Positions 1 to 11,129 of a stretch of 64,000 nucleotides of DNA are shown here, one piece after another. A program made the position numbers and the translations under genes. The notes beneath the pieces are model-generated. The model searched no databases. It was given only the letters and a program-made list of their open reading frames with translations, and was not told where the DNA came from. This DNA is from Ulota crispa (lineage: Eukaryota > Streptophyta > Bryopsida > Orthotrichales > Orthotrichaceae). Each line of letters starts with the position of its first letter. Position 1 is the stretch's first letter. The stretch lies in assembly GCA_963920765.1 (NCBI GenBank), contig OY987248.1, forward strand, positions 8,156,539 to 8,220,538, in the 5' to 3' direction.

Positions 1-198
1 ACGGTGGAGCTCGTGAGCTCAATCAATTTCAGCCTAATAAGGCACTTACTCGTCACAAGCTTCAAAGGCTTTCCTGAGGATCCATCTTGTCAATCTCATT
101 GCCGACATTTGATTATCAATCTCATTGTCGACGTTTGACAAGTAAGTTCCTTATTAGGCTGAAACCGCTTGAGCTCATGAGCTCCCCATCTCCACCGT
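1..198. mobile_element. Foldback MITE at window edge
   Basis: The two ends are inverted copies: ACGGTGGAGCTCGTGAGCTC at the left and, at 177-198, its reverse complement with small changes. The arms continue through a second complementary block around the motif CAGCCTAATAAGG (33-45 and 149-163). The centre holds a short direct repeat beginning CAATCTCATTG (92-135). It could start before position 1. Family not assigned because no target duplication can be seen. Confidence 0.7.
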
Positions 199-1010
199 CT
201 CGTTCAGGTTCTCTCTTGCACTCTCTTTCTCTATCTCTTGCACACAATTTCTATCTCTCTTTATTTGCAAATCTGATTGCAATGACAATCAATGTAACAA
301 GCTCATGTTATATTATGAATCTTGAGCATATGAATCTTAAACAAAGAATTGTCACAAGAAGGTAAGGGCCCTTGCAAGCAATCATTTATCAAAAACCTTG
401 TTTTTGGAAAAAGACCATTCCTGAAAAAGTTCCCTGAGACCTATTATCAATATTCTCCAAAGGGCAGGCCTAGTTTCAAAATACAACAATTTGTCAAGAC
501 CATTTTTGATATTTTCCCTTAATTCTATCTTACACAACCCTCATTGTACAATCTCCATGTTTCAAAATTCACAAGCACAAAATCCTTAAACCCTGACCGG
601 ACAATCACCATTTTTGCAAACCAAAACAAGGGTTCTTTTGCTTGGCCAATTTTGGCCTAAATCTCACCTCAATGTGACACTAGTTACCATTATACTAAGA
701 AAAATGGATGAAATTGTCAAATCCCTCTCCAAGCAAACATCATGTTGGTCAAAAATTGGATAAAATGACTAATATTAGTCAATTTAATGGATGAATGTGC
801 ATACATTGTTGATTCTATCCAATTTAATCATTTTTTCCTTGGTTTTTGTTCTTGGATGCAAGTTGCTCTATCCAAGATTTTTTTTTTTGTTTTAGTCAAG
901 GACTTAAGAGAGAGTGACTTGCACCCAAGAATACAAGTAGTTAAGGAAAAATTAGGTAAGTTAGATAAAGTCAACAATGTGTGCACAGTCATCCATTAAA
1001 GCTATTAATA
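199..1010. other. A+T-rich intergenic stretch
   Basis: No coding sequence or repeat structure that I could support. The short open frames here have no codon bias or recognisable motif. Confidence 0.5.
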
Positions 1011-1165
1011 TTAACCCCTAAAGCCTTCCCTTTAGGGACAAATGGGATTTTGGATAGATACCTATGGCCTCCATTTTTGTCTTGATTCTTTGAAACTTTT
1101 TTGAAAATAGAAAAACACATTAGCTTTTGGGGAATATAAGTTTTATTCCAATCTATGCCCAAGAG
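1011..1165 (+). repeat. Truncated copy of the 56-kb TTAACC element
   Basis: Begins with TTAACCCCTAAAG and contains ATAGAAAAACACATTAGC, which recurs almost unchanged at 56338-56357, next to TTTTGGGGAATATAA. It matches only the first ~165 bp of the 56235-57165 element, so it is a 5' fragment. Confidence 0.65.
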
Positions 1166-2725
1166 CAAAAATATAAAGAAATAATATTAAGTATTAACAA
1201 GAAGAAAAAGAAATTGTAGTTATCTGGATTATGAAAGCCATGTTAGAATTCCAAGAAGTGAATAGACAAACAAAGCATCCTCTCAACTTCAATTTTTGTA
1301 AAACTTCTAAACTCTACTAGAGAAACTTTACTAATAACTTCATTATATATCTAGAAAGTTCTATCAAATATTTTCTAGTGTTGTAAAGTAATGAAATTTT
1401 CATTGAGTGTTTTAATTGTTTGTTAGTTATAGGTTGTTGGGGCTTTTTTGTATAATGTATAGTCTCTAATTCTAAAACTTTTTTTTTTGTTGCAACTTTC
1501 AAGTCAAATTATAGCATATTTTACACCCTTTTGCAGTACTATATCGCTCTCAAAAGCAAATTGAAGTGTAAATTTTAAATAGTAATACAGATCTTAATTC
1601 AAATCTAAAAACACCAAATAGCTATAGCTTGCAGGTTCCAGTGCAAGTAAAACATATTCATACCAAAATTCACACCAAAATGCATTGTTGCTCATTCGTA
1701 TTTATTTTAAAGCATAAAAAAAATTCAATTCAAAAGGTAAGCATTTGATTCATGTTCCAAGTTTCTAATATCATACTACAGGCAGTTTACTCTATTATCA
1801 ATGGGCCTTAATTCAAGTATTAATTAAAAATTTCTACAATACGCCAAAAGTCATGATTATGAATTTATGGTATCATCAAAAAGATAATCAAGTCAAGATT
1901 TTGTATCAAGTTCCAAATTCCCAAATGAGTGAAGTATGAGTTAGTTATCAATGTTTTATTAAGGTAAGGTCAAGGTTCTGCTCAAATTTGATATCACCTT
2001 ATTATCACTTCCTTATCAATTCCTTAAAAGTTATCATTGTCATACATGATCATATTTCTTTGAACTTCTTCTTTCATTCCTCAACCTCTGTGATCATCCA
2101 TAAGTGCTAACTTAGTTGACTAATTTCATTAGTTTTTGGTATTTTGCAATGACATTACTATAACAAAAACGTTGGGATAATAAATTGTATATCTAACTAA
2201 AGTCTTCATAGCTGATACGGTATATCTTTGCAAATTTTGGTCAAATGGAACAAAAATTGGATTACTAGTAAAAGACTCTAAGACCTTTCTTACAATATTT
2301 GTAAATTTGGATTTGAAACTAAACCCTAAAAGACAATCATGAAGATAGAGAAGTGATAATAAGGACAGAGTGATAATAGGGTAAACTATTTGTATCACTT
2401 TTGACAAGCTGTACAACATTGGCAACACATGGGTACTTGCACAAAATGTAACACTGTTACACATTAAGCTATGTTCACACTAAAGTTCAAGTTTAACAAA
2501 TTCCAAAATTAAACAATCTTATTGGTGAAGAGTTGAAAATTAGACCCATGGTTGTTTACACTAAGGTTGGGTCTAAAGCATGTCGAGACAACATTGTGCC
2601 TAAGTGGCACAAACTTGGAGGGAAATTGTTGGATTCAAGCATTGTCTCCAGGAACTCATAAGAAAGCACCAATTTTTCAAAATCAATTTCTTATCATGGA
2701 TCCGATTCCACTTGATGAAAATATG
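1166..2725. other. A+T-rich intergenic stretch
   Basis: No gene recognised. The reverse-strand open frame at 2129-2464 has no family signature and no codon bias. Confidence 0.45.
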
Positions 2726-3053
2726 GTGGTGCTTGGTTAGCGTCAACCTTTATAAGAGCAATAATTGGATAAGATCACAATCCCACTCCTTTTTTGCTCA
2801 AAAGCATGTATTATGAGATTGGCTAAGGTCAAGTACTTGCATATGGTCAACATTTTCTTTTCAACAATACTCATTTTGACTTCTTAGTTAGAAAGGCGTT
2901 TGGTTAGTATATTAAAAACATGGGTGGGAAAGCACCTCCAAAATTGCAACCCTTATAACTAGTAACACAAATAGAGGGTTTGTTTATGATCAATGCTTGG
3001 ATAAGGTCGACACTTTCTACAAACCCAAAGTCTTGACACTAACCAAGCACCAC
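2726..3053. mobile_element. MITE with GTGGTGCTTGGTTAG ends
   Basis: Terminal inverted repeat of about 21 bp: GTGGTGCTTGGTTAGCGTCA at the left, and its reverse complement with one change ending at 3053. About 328 bp with no coding potential. No unambiguous target duplication, so the superfamily is open (hAT-like possible). Confidence 0.65.
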
Positions 3054-4517
3054 TGTACATGTTTTTTTTATTACTCCTTTGAGGGCTGTTCATTGCTCCA
3101 TGTGCCTATTTTTTTTCCTTCTTCACTTTCTCACATTGTATCTCCTATTATACTTACAACAATTAAACTTGGATTTAGTTTCAAGAGAAACTACGCTAAT
3201 TTTTAAAAAACTCATCATTTCTGCTTGAGTTTGGATCCAATTTTGAACAATTTTTTAATGATCTACTTGAATCCAATTAAGTTAGTGACACCCCTCTCCG
3301 TGAGTGTCCCCATGGAAGTTATCTACTTTTGCATGCAAATATATGTTTTCTGATCTCATGACTAACAAATATAGGAAAAAAATGGTTATGGGTGACAAAT
3401 GATGGTTTTGGGTGACAATATACTAGTTATGGGTGACAAGTGCATCCCATTTGAGTGCCAATGAGTTTGGAGATAAGTTCATTGAATGGCAATAAATAGT
3501 GTTGCTATACCATGAGTAAATAAACAAAGGAGGTGAAGTCACCATTCAACTACCCTAAGTATGGTATTTTGTCAACTTTCATGACAGTTTGGGTGCCCCA
3601 TCTAACTATTTAAGTGACTATTAAAATTAGTATTAAGAGTATATGAGCACAAAGAAAACTTCCATAAGTGTTGCTTTTAACATCTTCTACATGCAGTTAT
3701 TCATTTTTGGTGCTTTTGGACTTTGAAAAATGTTTATAAACAAATGCTTGCAATTGAAACTACTAAATTGATGTCAATATTTTTGGTTCCCATTTGCTAA
3801 CTTAACAAAAAAAATCAAAGTTCATCAATTGATTTTCCTACTCCAAAATCCTTAGTTTCACACTCACGAGTGTTGCTACCGAAGGACTTTGTTGAGTCCA
3901 AAATTAGGTTTTTTTGGACCCATTACTTCATGGACTTGGATTGGTGTAAACCCGGCCAAATTTGCAACACCACATAAATGTTTGCTTGGAGTGTATTCAT
4001 AGAAAATTTGTTGCTTCTTCATTGTGATTGATCATGCTTCAAGATTCCTCTTTTTGGGATTCTTGGGCCAAGACCTAAATGTCGTCTACGGTAACTTTAT
4101 CGACAACCGAGTGTTTAAGGGTTTAGGGTACTGCAAGGTCTTTGGAAAATTTAAGAAATATATCTGTAGGGTTAGCCTTTCAACAAGTTATCATGGAATG
4201 TAATTTTTGTAGAAACAAGTATTGTAGAATATTTTATATTAAAGGGCACAATTGTAGCCCATAGGATCCCTAAAAACAACTCTAGACTAACTTTGAAACT
4301 GCTTGAATGTGTTCCTATAAGGCTATAATGGCACTTGAAGGTCCTAATTCCAACCCCCCAAGGCAGCTTAGCAATTGACATGTGGCAACATTTGCTTATG
4401 CAAGCAATATTCATTACTCAACTTTAGGTTCAAGAGTGGATGGTGAACTCCTCAATAGAAACCAAGTAGGGTGTGGAATTAATTGAGTGTTGCTCAAGAA
4501 TGGGTATGTTCACCTTA
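3054..4517. other. Intergenic stretch with MITE remnant and short tandem repeat
   Basis: Around 3380-3445 a ~24-bp motif built on GGTTATGGGTGACAA is repeated three times. The block 3290-3320 (GTGTCCCCATGG) and this motif resemble, in inverted orientation, the interior of the AGGTAG-type MITEs at 14112 and 19406, so this is probably a diverged remnant. No gene seen. Confidence 0.4.
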
Positions 4518-4992
4518 AGAGCATCTCCACCCTAGCCGCTAGACCGAGCTTTGTAGCTCGAAGTGTCGTGGCTTGCGGGGTGGGAGGCAGAGCAGAGCAA
4601 CGAGGAGGCTCTCAAATCCCACTCAGGCCGGAGCTTGGGCTGCTAGCTAGCTCGGCAACAAAAAAAAAATAAAGCAACTTCCAAAAGTAAAATTGCTTCA
4701 GCGTATCACGTCCTACCACATGTCAACAAACAACTAGCCTCTGCAATACTCTAATACTTTTGTACCATATTTAATAATGTAATGCCATGTGTTCCATTTT
4801 CATTTGCTTATAGCTTGGAATTTTCCATCACCACCCGACAAAGGAAGAAGAAATGTTGGGGATGCAACGCTTCGACTAGCAACCCCCCCCCCCTAGCCTA
4901 GTGTAGCCATCACCAAGTGGGGGTTGCCATGCTCCCATGCCCTGCTTAGCTGGAAGTCTAGACTCAAGCTGGTGGGCACGGTGGAGGTGGCC
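4518..4992. mobile_element. Harbinger-type MITE, first unit of a TTA-linked run
   Basis: Flanked by TTA at 4515-4517 and 4993-4995. The left end reads AGAGCATCTCCACC and the right end, reverse-complemented, GGCCACCTCCACC. The interior 4540-4660 is unusually G+C-rich. TTA duplication with short imperfect inverted ends is the known signature of PIF/Harbinger elements; the family call is inferred from that. Confidence 0.55.
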
Positions 4993-4995
4993 TTA

Positions 4996-5213
4996 GGGCC
5001 AATTTCCATGGGTGATCGAAACCAGAGGCATATCCAAGGTGACCATGGGTAGAACAAAGAAAAACTTCTGAAGTCTTCACAATGCACAAATTTTAGAAAG
5101 CAACCTCCAATTTTGGGTCCAGGCCCTCCAAGGATGTAGTTTGACTTTTGCAGAATTAGAGGTTGGATGTCTAGGCCAGACCCCACCCTCTCTAGCCCCA
5201 TGGAAATTGGCTC
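4996..5213. mobile_element. Harbinger-type MITE, second unit
   Basis: 218 bp with 16-bp inverted ends: GGGCCAATTTCCATGG at the left and GAGCCAATTTCCATGG as the reverse complement of the right. TTA lies on both sides (4993-4995, 5214-5216). No coding capacity. It shares its left TTA with the preceding element and its right TTA with the next. Confidence 0.75.
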
Positions 5214-5216
5214 TTA

Positions 5217-5429
5217 GGGCATGTTTCAATTGGGGGGCTGGAGAGGTTCAGGCCTAGACCTCTAGCCTTCAGCTCTGTAAAATTTGACTTGTGAACCTCA
5301 AGCACCTGGACCCTTGACTAAAGCTTGTTTTCTAAAATGTAAGCCGATTGAAGATTTCAAAAAATTTCTTTCCTCTGCCCGTGAGCAACCTAGATGGATA
5401 GTCCACGTCTCGATGCCAATGGAAACTGA
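5217..5429. mobile_element. Harbinger-type MITE, third unit
   Basis: Left end GGGCATGTTTCAATTGG; right end reverse-complements to TCAGTTTCCATTGGC, giving the same GTTTC-ATTGG core. TTA on both sides (5214-5216, 5430-5432). The interior resembles 5762-5954 (shared stretches around AGCACCTGGACC), so these two are sister copies. Confidence 0.65.
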
Positions 5430-5432
5430 TTA

Positions 5433-5758
5433 CGGTAAGAGGCTCATAAACCGACCATCTAAGAGTTGAAACTGAATTTTGGAGAGGTGAAACTTCTTGA
5501 AATATTTTTCAATAAATTTTCCTTGAAAGACAAGAGGGATTGGCATCTAACTCAAGTTATTTTGTATTTTTTAGAGCAATGCGGAATTAGTTATGAAATT
5601 TTGAAGTGGAAAGGTCATAGGGCTCTAAAATGGATCCCTTCCTCAAATGTACGCCCATTGTGCATTTCTAAAAGGTTATGAATAAGGGCATGTACCAATG
5701 GAGTTCATTTGGGGAGGTGAGCGGTATCATTGCCCTAATAGAGTTTGAGCCTCTTACC
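5433..5758. mobile_element. MITE with GGTAAGAGGCTC ends, fourth unit
   Basis: Inverted ends GGTAAGAGGCTC (5434-5445) and GAGCCTCTTACC (5747-5758). The left sub-end CATAAACCGACCAT recurs in the 21731-21858 element, so it belongs to the AGGTAG/GGTAAG group rather than the GGGCC group. TTA lies at 5430-5432 and 5759-5761. Confidence 0.65.
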
Positions 5759-5761
5759 TTA

Positions 5762-5954
5762 GGGCCAGTTTCCATTGAGGGGCCGGAGGTCCAGCCTTTG
5801 GCTCCATAAAACTTGACTAATAGGCCTGGAGCACCTGGACCTTTGACTGGAGGTTGCTTTTTAAAACGTACATGGTTTGGGAATTTTAGAAATTTTTGTT
5901 CCTCTGCCCCGGTCAGGCCGGACGTCCAGTCGAGTCCAAGCCCTCAATGGAAAC
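5762..5954. mobile_element. Harbinger-type MITE, fifth unit
   Basis: Left end GGGCCAGTTTCCATTGAGGG, right end CCCTCAATGGAAAC, followed by TTA at 5955-5957. The right terminus lacks the last few bases of the inverted repeat. Sister copy of 5217-5429. Confidence 0.65.
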
Positions 5955-5957
5955 TTA

Positions 5958-6264
5958 GGGCCGGTTTAGACTAGGTCCCATGTCCCAATTCACAAAGTCC
6001 CATTGGAATGCAAAGTCCCATCTTTCTGGGCTAGAAAAGATGGGACTTGGGCAAAAAGATGGGTCGCCAAAATGCTAAACTCAATCTTGGAGTGAAATCC
6101 CAATTTTTTTGTCTCCAAAACTTGGAAGTGCTGCCATGTAAGCAAGTGAGATGTGGGACTTGAGACATAGTTTGAAATCTATAGTCCCATCTTTCGACTC
6201 TCCGCCAATCAGATTCTCAGATTTCAATAGGACTTGGGATGGGGGACACACTCTAAATTGACCC
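5958..6264. mobile_element. Harbinger-type MITE, sixth unit
   Basis: Left end GGGCCGGTTTAGACTA; right end reverse-complements to GGGTCAATTTAGAGTG. TTA at 5955-5957 and 6265-6267. The subterminal sequence is rich in TGGGACTT-type words, also found in the 53059-53434 element of the same class. Confidence 0.7.
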
Positions 6265-6267
6265 TTA

Positions 6268-6486
6268 GGGCCTCCTTCCATGTACTATCGGTGGAGGGTG
6301 GGGGTTGAATTTCAGGACCGGCTGGGGATGGGTTTCCCGCAGTCAAAACTACCGATTTTTACCTGAGGTACTTCCATGCGCAGGGGTGGAACTTGGCTAC
6401 GAGGGCTATGGAACCAGATCAGCAGGTCGTGAAACATGGTTGGGACTTGGGATGCCATGGATCCTTTCACTCACGTATGGCTCTAG
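6268..6486. mobile_element. Possible seventh unit of the MITE run
   Basis: Begins immediately after TTA with GGGCCTCCTTCCATGTAC, as expected for another GGGCC element. The right end is uncertain; CGTATGGCTCTAGG at 6473-6486 is only a weak inverted match. A moderately G+C-rich interior contrasts with the A+T-rich DNA after 6490. Confidence 0.3.
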
Positions 6487-7831
6487 GTAAATCCCTTTTT
6501 CCTAAAGTATAACATGTTCTCATCTCACATGATCCCATGCAAAATTTATAGATTTAATAAAATTCATGAAAGTTTTTTTTTTTTTCTTTCCAAAAGTACT
6601 ATTTGAAAAACTTAGATGAAAGTTTTTTTTCTTCCCAGAAGTACTATTTGGAATTCTCTCCAAGTTGAAAAAAAAGTCAAAAAAATTGATAAGTTGTATT
6701 AGTTTTTCCATAAATTGTAATTGTAAAAAATCAAACTACATGTGTTAGAGACCTTATAGGAAAAGAAAACACAACAATATCATTTATGGATTGAAAGATT
6801 ATAATGTTTGATCAAGAGGGTGTCAAAACCATGAAAATGACTTGAAGTCTTTCCATCCTCTTTTCACATGTCAAGTCTAAAAAAAGGTCACTTGAACAAT
6901 ATGGGATTAACTGACATAAAATATGTAAGTCTAATCAGTTTACAGCTTTTCAAAATATCCTCTACAAATTTTTTAAATGAATTTCTAGTGTGAAATTTTC
7001 TCCAATGTCTAGTTTTTTTGAGGCTCATTTCCAAGAGCTCTCAATACTAAAAGTCAAGATTGCAATGGACACCCTTGCACAAAATCTTGAATAAAAAAAT
7101 TATAATCAATCATTTACAAAACTTGGGTTTTTAATGCTAAAATTAAACTTAAAATGAATAGTTAAAATATAAAATCAACTAAGAATAACAACTTAATTAG
7201 GTTTTATAGAAGGTCAAAGTATTGTCAACACCATAATGTGGTGCCTTGGACATTTATAGTTTAAATTCAAATAACCTAAGATTTGCATTATTTTAATGAC
7301 AAACTCAATTGCTTATCTTGTGAAAAATACAGTTTCTATTATTTTGAGACTAAAACTAAAATATACCGCACAAACTTTCTAAATTTGGAATAGTAGTTTG
7401 ATGGTTCATTTTTTAACGGAATAATAGAGTTAAAGTTATTATGAGACAGATTTAATAATATTGAATAAATAAAAAAGCATGTATGGAAAATGTGATAAAT
7501 ACAAAATTGAACTAAAGTCGTCTTGCAAATATTAAAATTTATGTTTTACCAAATCAATTTTAAATACATGATCATTCCTAATGTTCTGGAGATATCCTTT
7601 GAAATAAATTCTTGTAAATGAAAACCTTCGATTTTCATTAAGCATTTTTGAGATTTAGATAAAATAAAAGTGCAATATTTTCCAACTAAAATATTATTAA
7701 GGTATTTGATGTTCAATTCAAAAAGAAAATAAGAGAAACAAGAATTGTGGAGTTTCTGTTCATAATTCTTCATAAAGGTCACAACATGTAAATTTATAAC
7801 ATTGAGGCATGAATACTATAACTTTGCATAA
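6487..7831. other. A+T-rich stretch containing one copy of a dispersed repeat
   Basis: 6755-7150 is a diverged direct copy of 15205-15610. Shared words include GGAAAAGAAAACACAAC, TATGGATTGAAAGATTA and GTGGACACCCTTGCACAAA (the last changed at one base). No coding frame was found in either copy, so the repeat type is unknown. The rest shows nothing I can support. Confidence 0.6.
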
Positions 7832-7840
7832 AATTGTAAA

Positions 7841-8314
7841 GGGAAATGATACATGTACCACCCATTCTTGACTATTCTACCGCACCCTAATATATATGGT
7901 CAACATTTACAATATTGAATTAGATGTGGAGCACAGGAAAAAATCACTCTTTTGAAAATACAACTTGACATAGAAGTTGAAACTTTAATTTTCATCTTCA
8001 ACTCTTAATCCTGCTCATAGTATTGATTTTTTTAATGTTTATCCAAACAAAGTTTAGATTTTTAATTGATACTATGAGCAGGATGTGAAAAAATTTAAGT
8101 TTCAACTTCTATGTCAAGTTGTAGTTTCAGAAGAGTGATGTTTCTCCTGTGGTCCACACCTTATTTAATATTGTAAATATTGACCATATATAGTAGGGTG
8201 TGGTAGAATAGTCAAGAAGGGGTGGTACAGAATAGTCAAGAAGGGGTGGTACAAAATAGTCAAGAAGGGGTGGTATAGAATAGTCAAGAAGGGATGGTAC
8301 GTGTATCAATTCTC
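7841..8314. mobile_element. Mutator-like MITE with perfect 9-bp target duplication
   Basis: Flanked by AATTGTAAA on both sides (7832-7840 and 8315-8323). Ends are GGGAAATGATAC and, reverse-complemented, GAGAATTGATAC, with long internal inverted arms: ACTTGACATAGAAGTTGAAA at 7964-7983 against its complement near 8100-8120. A 9-bp duplication is the known hallmark of Mutator-like elements. Near the right end a 24-bp unit (AATAGTCAAGAAGGGGTGGTA) is repeated four times, absent from the left arm. A second, interrupted copy is at 48697-49512. Confidence 0.85.
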
Positions 8315-8323
8315 AATTGTAAA

Positions 8324-9507
8324 TCTTGATGTTAAATGTATGAAGGTGATTGCCATAACCTTATAATTATATTCAAATTTTCAAATCCTCAATAATTCAA
8401 TTTCATATTTGCTTGAAAATCATACTTTGAGTTGATGAAAAAAAAATGATAGTAGTTCAATTTTTTTTTTAAATTATCATTTTTTAACACAAAAAAAACT
8501 ATTATTTGTTAACACATCTTGTAATTGCTATTGCAAAGCTTTTTGAAACACCACAATATTATAATAGAATTCATGTAAACAATCTACTTAGTTTTAGAAT
8601 ATTATAGTTTTAGCCAAGCATAATGAATATTAAATTTGATGTTTTAATGTCCGTGACTACTCATTGGTACTCTTAAAAATAAGAAATTTGTAAAAATGCA
8701 TTATACAATGCAATTAAGGAGAATTTTTTGAAAATTGATGTACAACCATCACTTGCATACTTTCAATTCTAGATCTTGTCCAGTCCATTACGTCTATGAG
8801 TGCAATTACCAATAATTTCTTCATTGTATTTGAAGCTTAAAATAAATACCCTCATGTAATTCAATTAGAAATTAGATTTCCAATAATTTGGAGCTAGAAT
8901 TTGTTACAATAAATTGAAATATAATATTGCAAATGTAGTGATTTATGAAAAATGCTTAATTAATGCTGAACATGTTCAAATTTTTTGAGAGGACATTTTT
9001 TAAGCTAAAGCTTCTAAATTTGACTAGAAAATATTCAAATTTTCTAGTGGGACAAGAGGGGAAACTTTCATCATTCTAATAATTTTTATTTTACATGCCT
9101 TGTAATAATTTTTTGAAACTTGTATTTGAGTAAAGTTTTAAAAGTCACATGTGTTTTCAAGTACATCCATATATTTGAATTATATAAAAAGGCACTTTGC
9201 TATTATAAATTTGTTTCAGAATGCAGTGAATGTACTTTTTAATACTTTTAATGCTTAAAACAATGAAGGTTTATTTTTCCTTCAAAATTTGTGCAATCCA
9301 ATTGGAATTTGCTATATCTATTTTCAATTTAGATCTAACTTCTATACAATGAACTTCAAATCAACTTAAAAACATCTAAAGTAGTGCCATTGAATTTAAC
9401 ATTAAACAAATTCAACTTGATTTTTGTAAGTGAGCAAGAACATATTTAGAACAAAAAGAAAACACATACAGAGGTTGATTTTTTTTAAACACAAAAAAAA
9501 AAAATGT
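8324..9507. other. A+T-rich intergenic stretch
   Basis: No gene, repeat or RNA recognised. It borders the 3' side of the Harbinger transposase remnant, and I could not find that element's terminal inverted repeat here. Confidence 0.4.
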
Positions 9508-10847
9508 TCATTCATTAGATTGTAGTCCCTCCAACTGATACACATGTTGAGCTATTGCTATTTGCAAACGCTCTGAATCATTCTGTGGATGAGTTTGAAT
9601 TACTTGTTGTCTACAGCCTTGGTCATGATGACTCCACAACACAATAGACTCATCAATTTCATCATTTCTATCAATGATAATATTGTGAAGTATACAACAA
9701 GCTAATATCAAATTTAGAACTCTCTTCAAATCAAGATTAGCCATTGGAGTTTTCAGAATTCTCCACATCCCTTTCAAAATACTAGATGCTCGTTCCACTA
9801 CCATACATGTAGATGATTGCTTGAAGTTAAATTCATCATATAATCTTGGAAGACGTAAACCAGGCCAAGGCACAAGGACATTTCTATCCCCAAGATAACC
9901 TGCATCAACTACAATCAGCTCTTGCACATCCACACCTCCAACATCAATTGAAGGACCGTTTAATCTAGTTCCTGCAATAACTTCTTTAAAGAGATTAGAC
10001 AATAAGTAAACTTCAGAATCATGTATTGATCCTGGTATACCTGCAAACACATCAATGAAACGGGCTTTATGATCCACAATAGCTTGGATAATTGTTGAAT
10101 AGTTGTGATTGTGGTCATACCAGTCTGTAGATCTTGCTTGTGCTAGCAAATCAAACCTAATATGAGAACAATCAAGAGCACCACAACATTGCAAAATGCC
10201 ATGGAGCTTTTCAAATCCAAGTTTCACATGTGCTAAAGCCTCTATTTCCAGCCACTTCAAATGTAGAGGAACAGCAGCATTCAACAATGCTTTGATAAAA
10301 CGCTTGCATACTTTGGTAGATGTAGAATCAGCCACTCCAAATAACTCAGCAACTAAAAGATGAGTGTCACTAGTTGCAAGCCTCCTCAAAGCAATAGCTA
10401 CTTGCTTAGGAACATCCATGAATCAACCAGTGATATTCATCAATCCAAGCAACAAATATATTGGAATGTTAGGATAGATAGTTGAAAAAACTGACAAAAT
10501 CGCTCTGGGTCTTCACGCATCACCAAACTTGAATATTGATCCCACCAATGAATAGATCGTGGCTTTATATAATATAAACCACATTCTAAACCAAAAATCT
10601 TTGACTTCCCTTCTTTTTGAATATGAACTTGATAGAAAAGTAGTTCACATTCTAAAATAGAAAGAAGTATAGGTACCATGTCATTTGACATTTTTCTTCC
10701 TTTTAAGTACCTCAAAGATGATAACTGCATTCTTCTTTTTGAATATCCATTAAACAAGTCTTTTGTTGCTAGTTGTATCATAGTACCAACAGCTGTGCTT
10801 ACTACTCCCGTATCTGCAGATACAACTGCAAGAGCTGGATCCACCAT
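9508..10847 (-). pseudogene. Harbinger DDE transposase (DDE_Tnp_4 family), broken
   Basis: The 3' frame (10419 to 9508, 303 aa) carries a full-looking catalytic core: first Asp in CGALDCSH (residue 83), WYDHNHNYS, the VFAGIPGSIHDSEV block, second Asp in VVDAGYLG (residue 172) and Glu in MVVERASSILKG (residue 209). The N-terminal part is in another frame (10847 to 10440) and ends with an RSIHWWDQYSS...FQYICCLD block typical of the region before the core. A frameshift plus a TGA at about 10420-10445 separates them. Helix-rich N-terminus followed by the RNase-H-like core fits the family; total length is close to usual. Function would be cut-and-paste transposition with TTA targets. Probably inactive because of the break. 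Confidence 0.85.
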
Positions 10848-11129
10848 AATGCTTGTCCTTCACATATCAAATAAAAACTTATTAGGACAAAAGAAAATTA
10901 CATTGAAAAACAACTAAATTGATAAATAAATACTATATGCTACATTTGAACTCTACTAACAAATCAATAATCAAAAGATTGCAAAACAAAATATTTCAAA
11001 TCAAATTTCAACATACATCCATTCATTTAGTGCACACAGTTAGTAAATAAATCAATCACTAATCAATCAATATAAAATATAAAATCAAATAATCAAAAGA
11101 GATATATAACAAAGATTTACATGTTATCA

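Noticed and set aside
7841-8323. CRISPR-like array from repeated AATAGTCAAGAAGGGG units
   Set aside because: Direct tandem units without spacers, inside a plant MITE.
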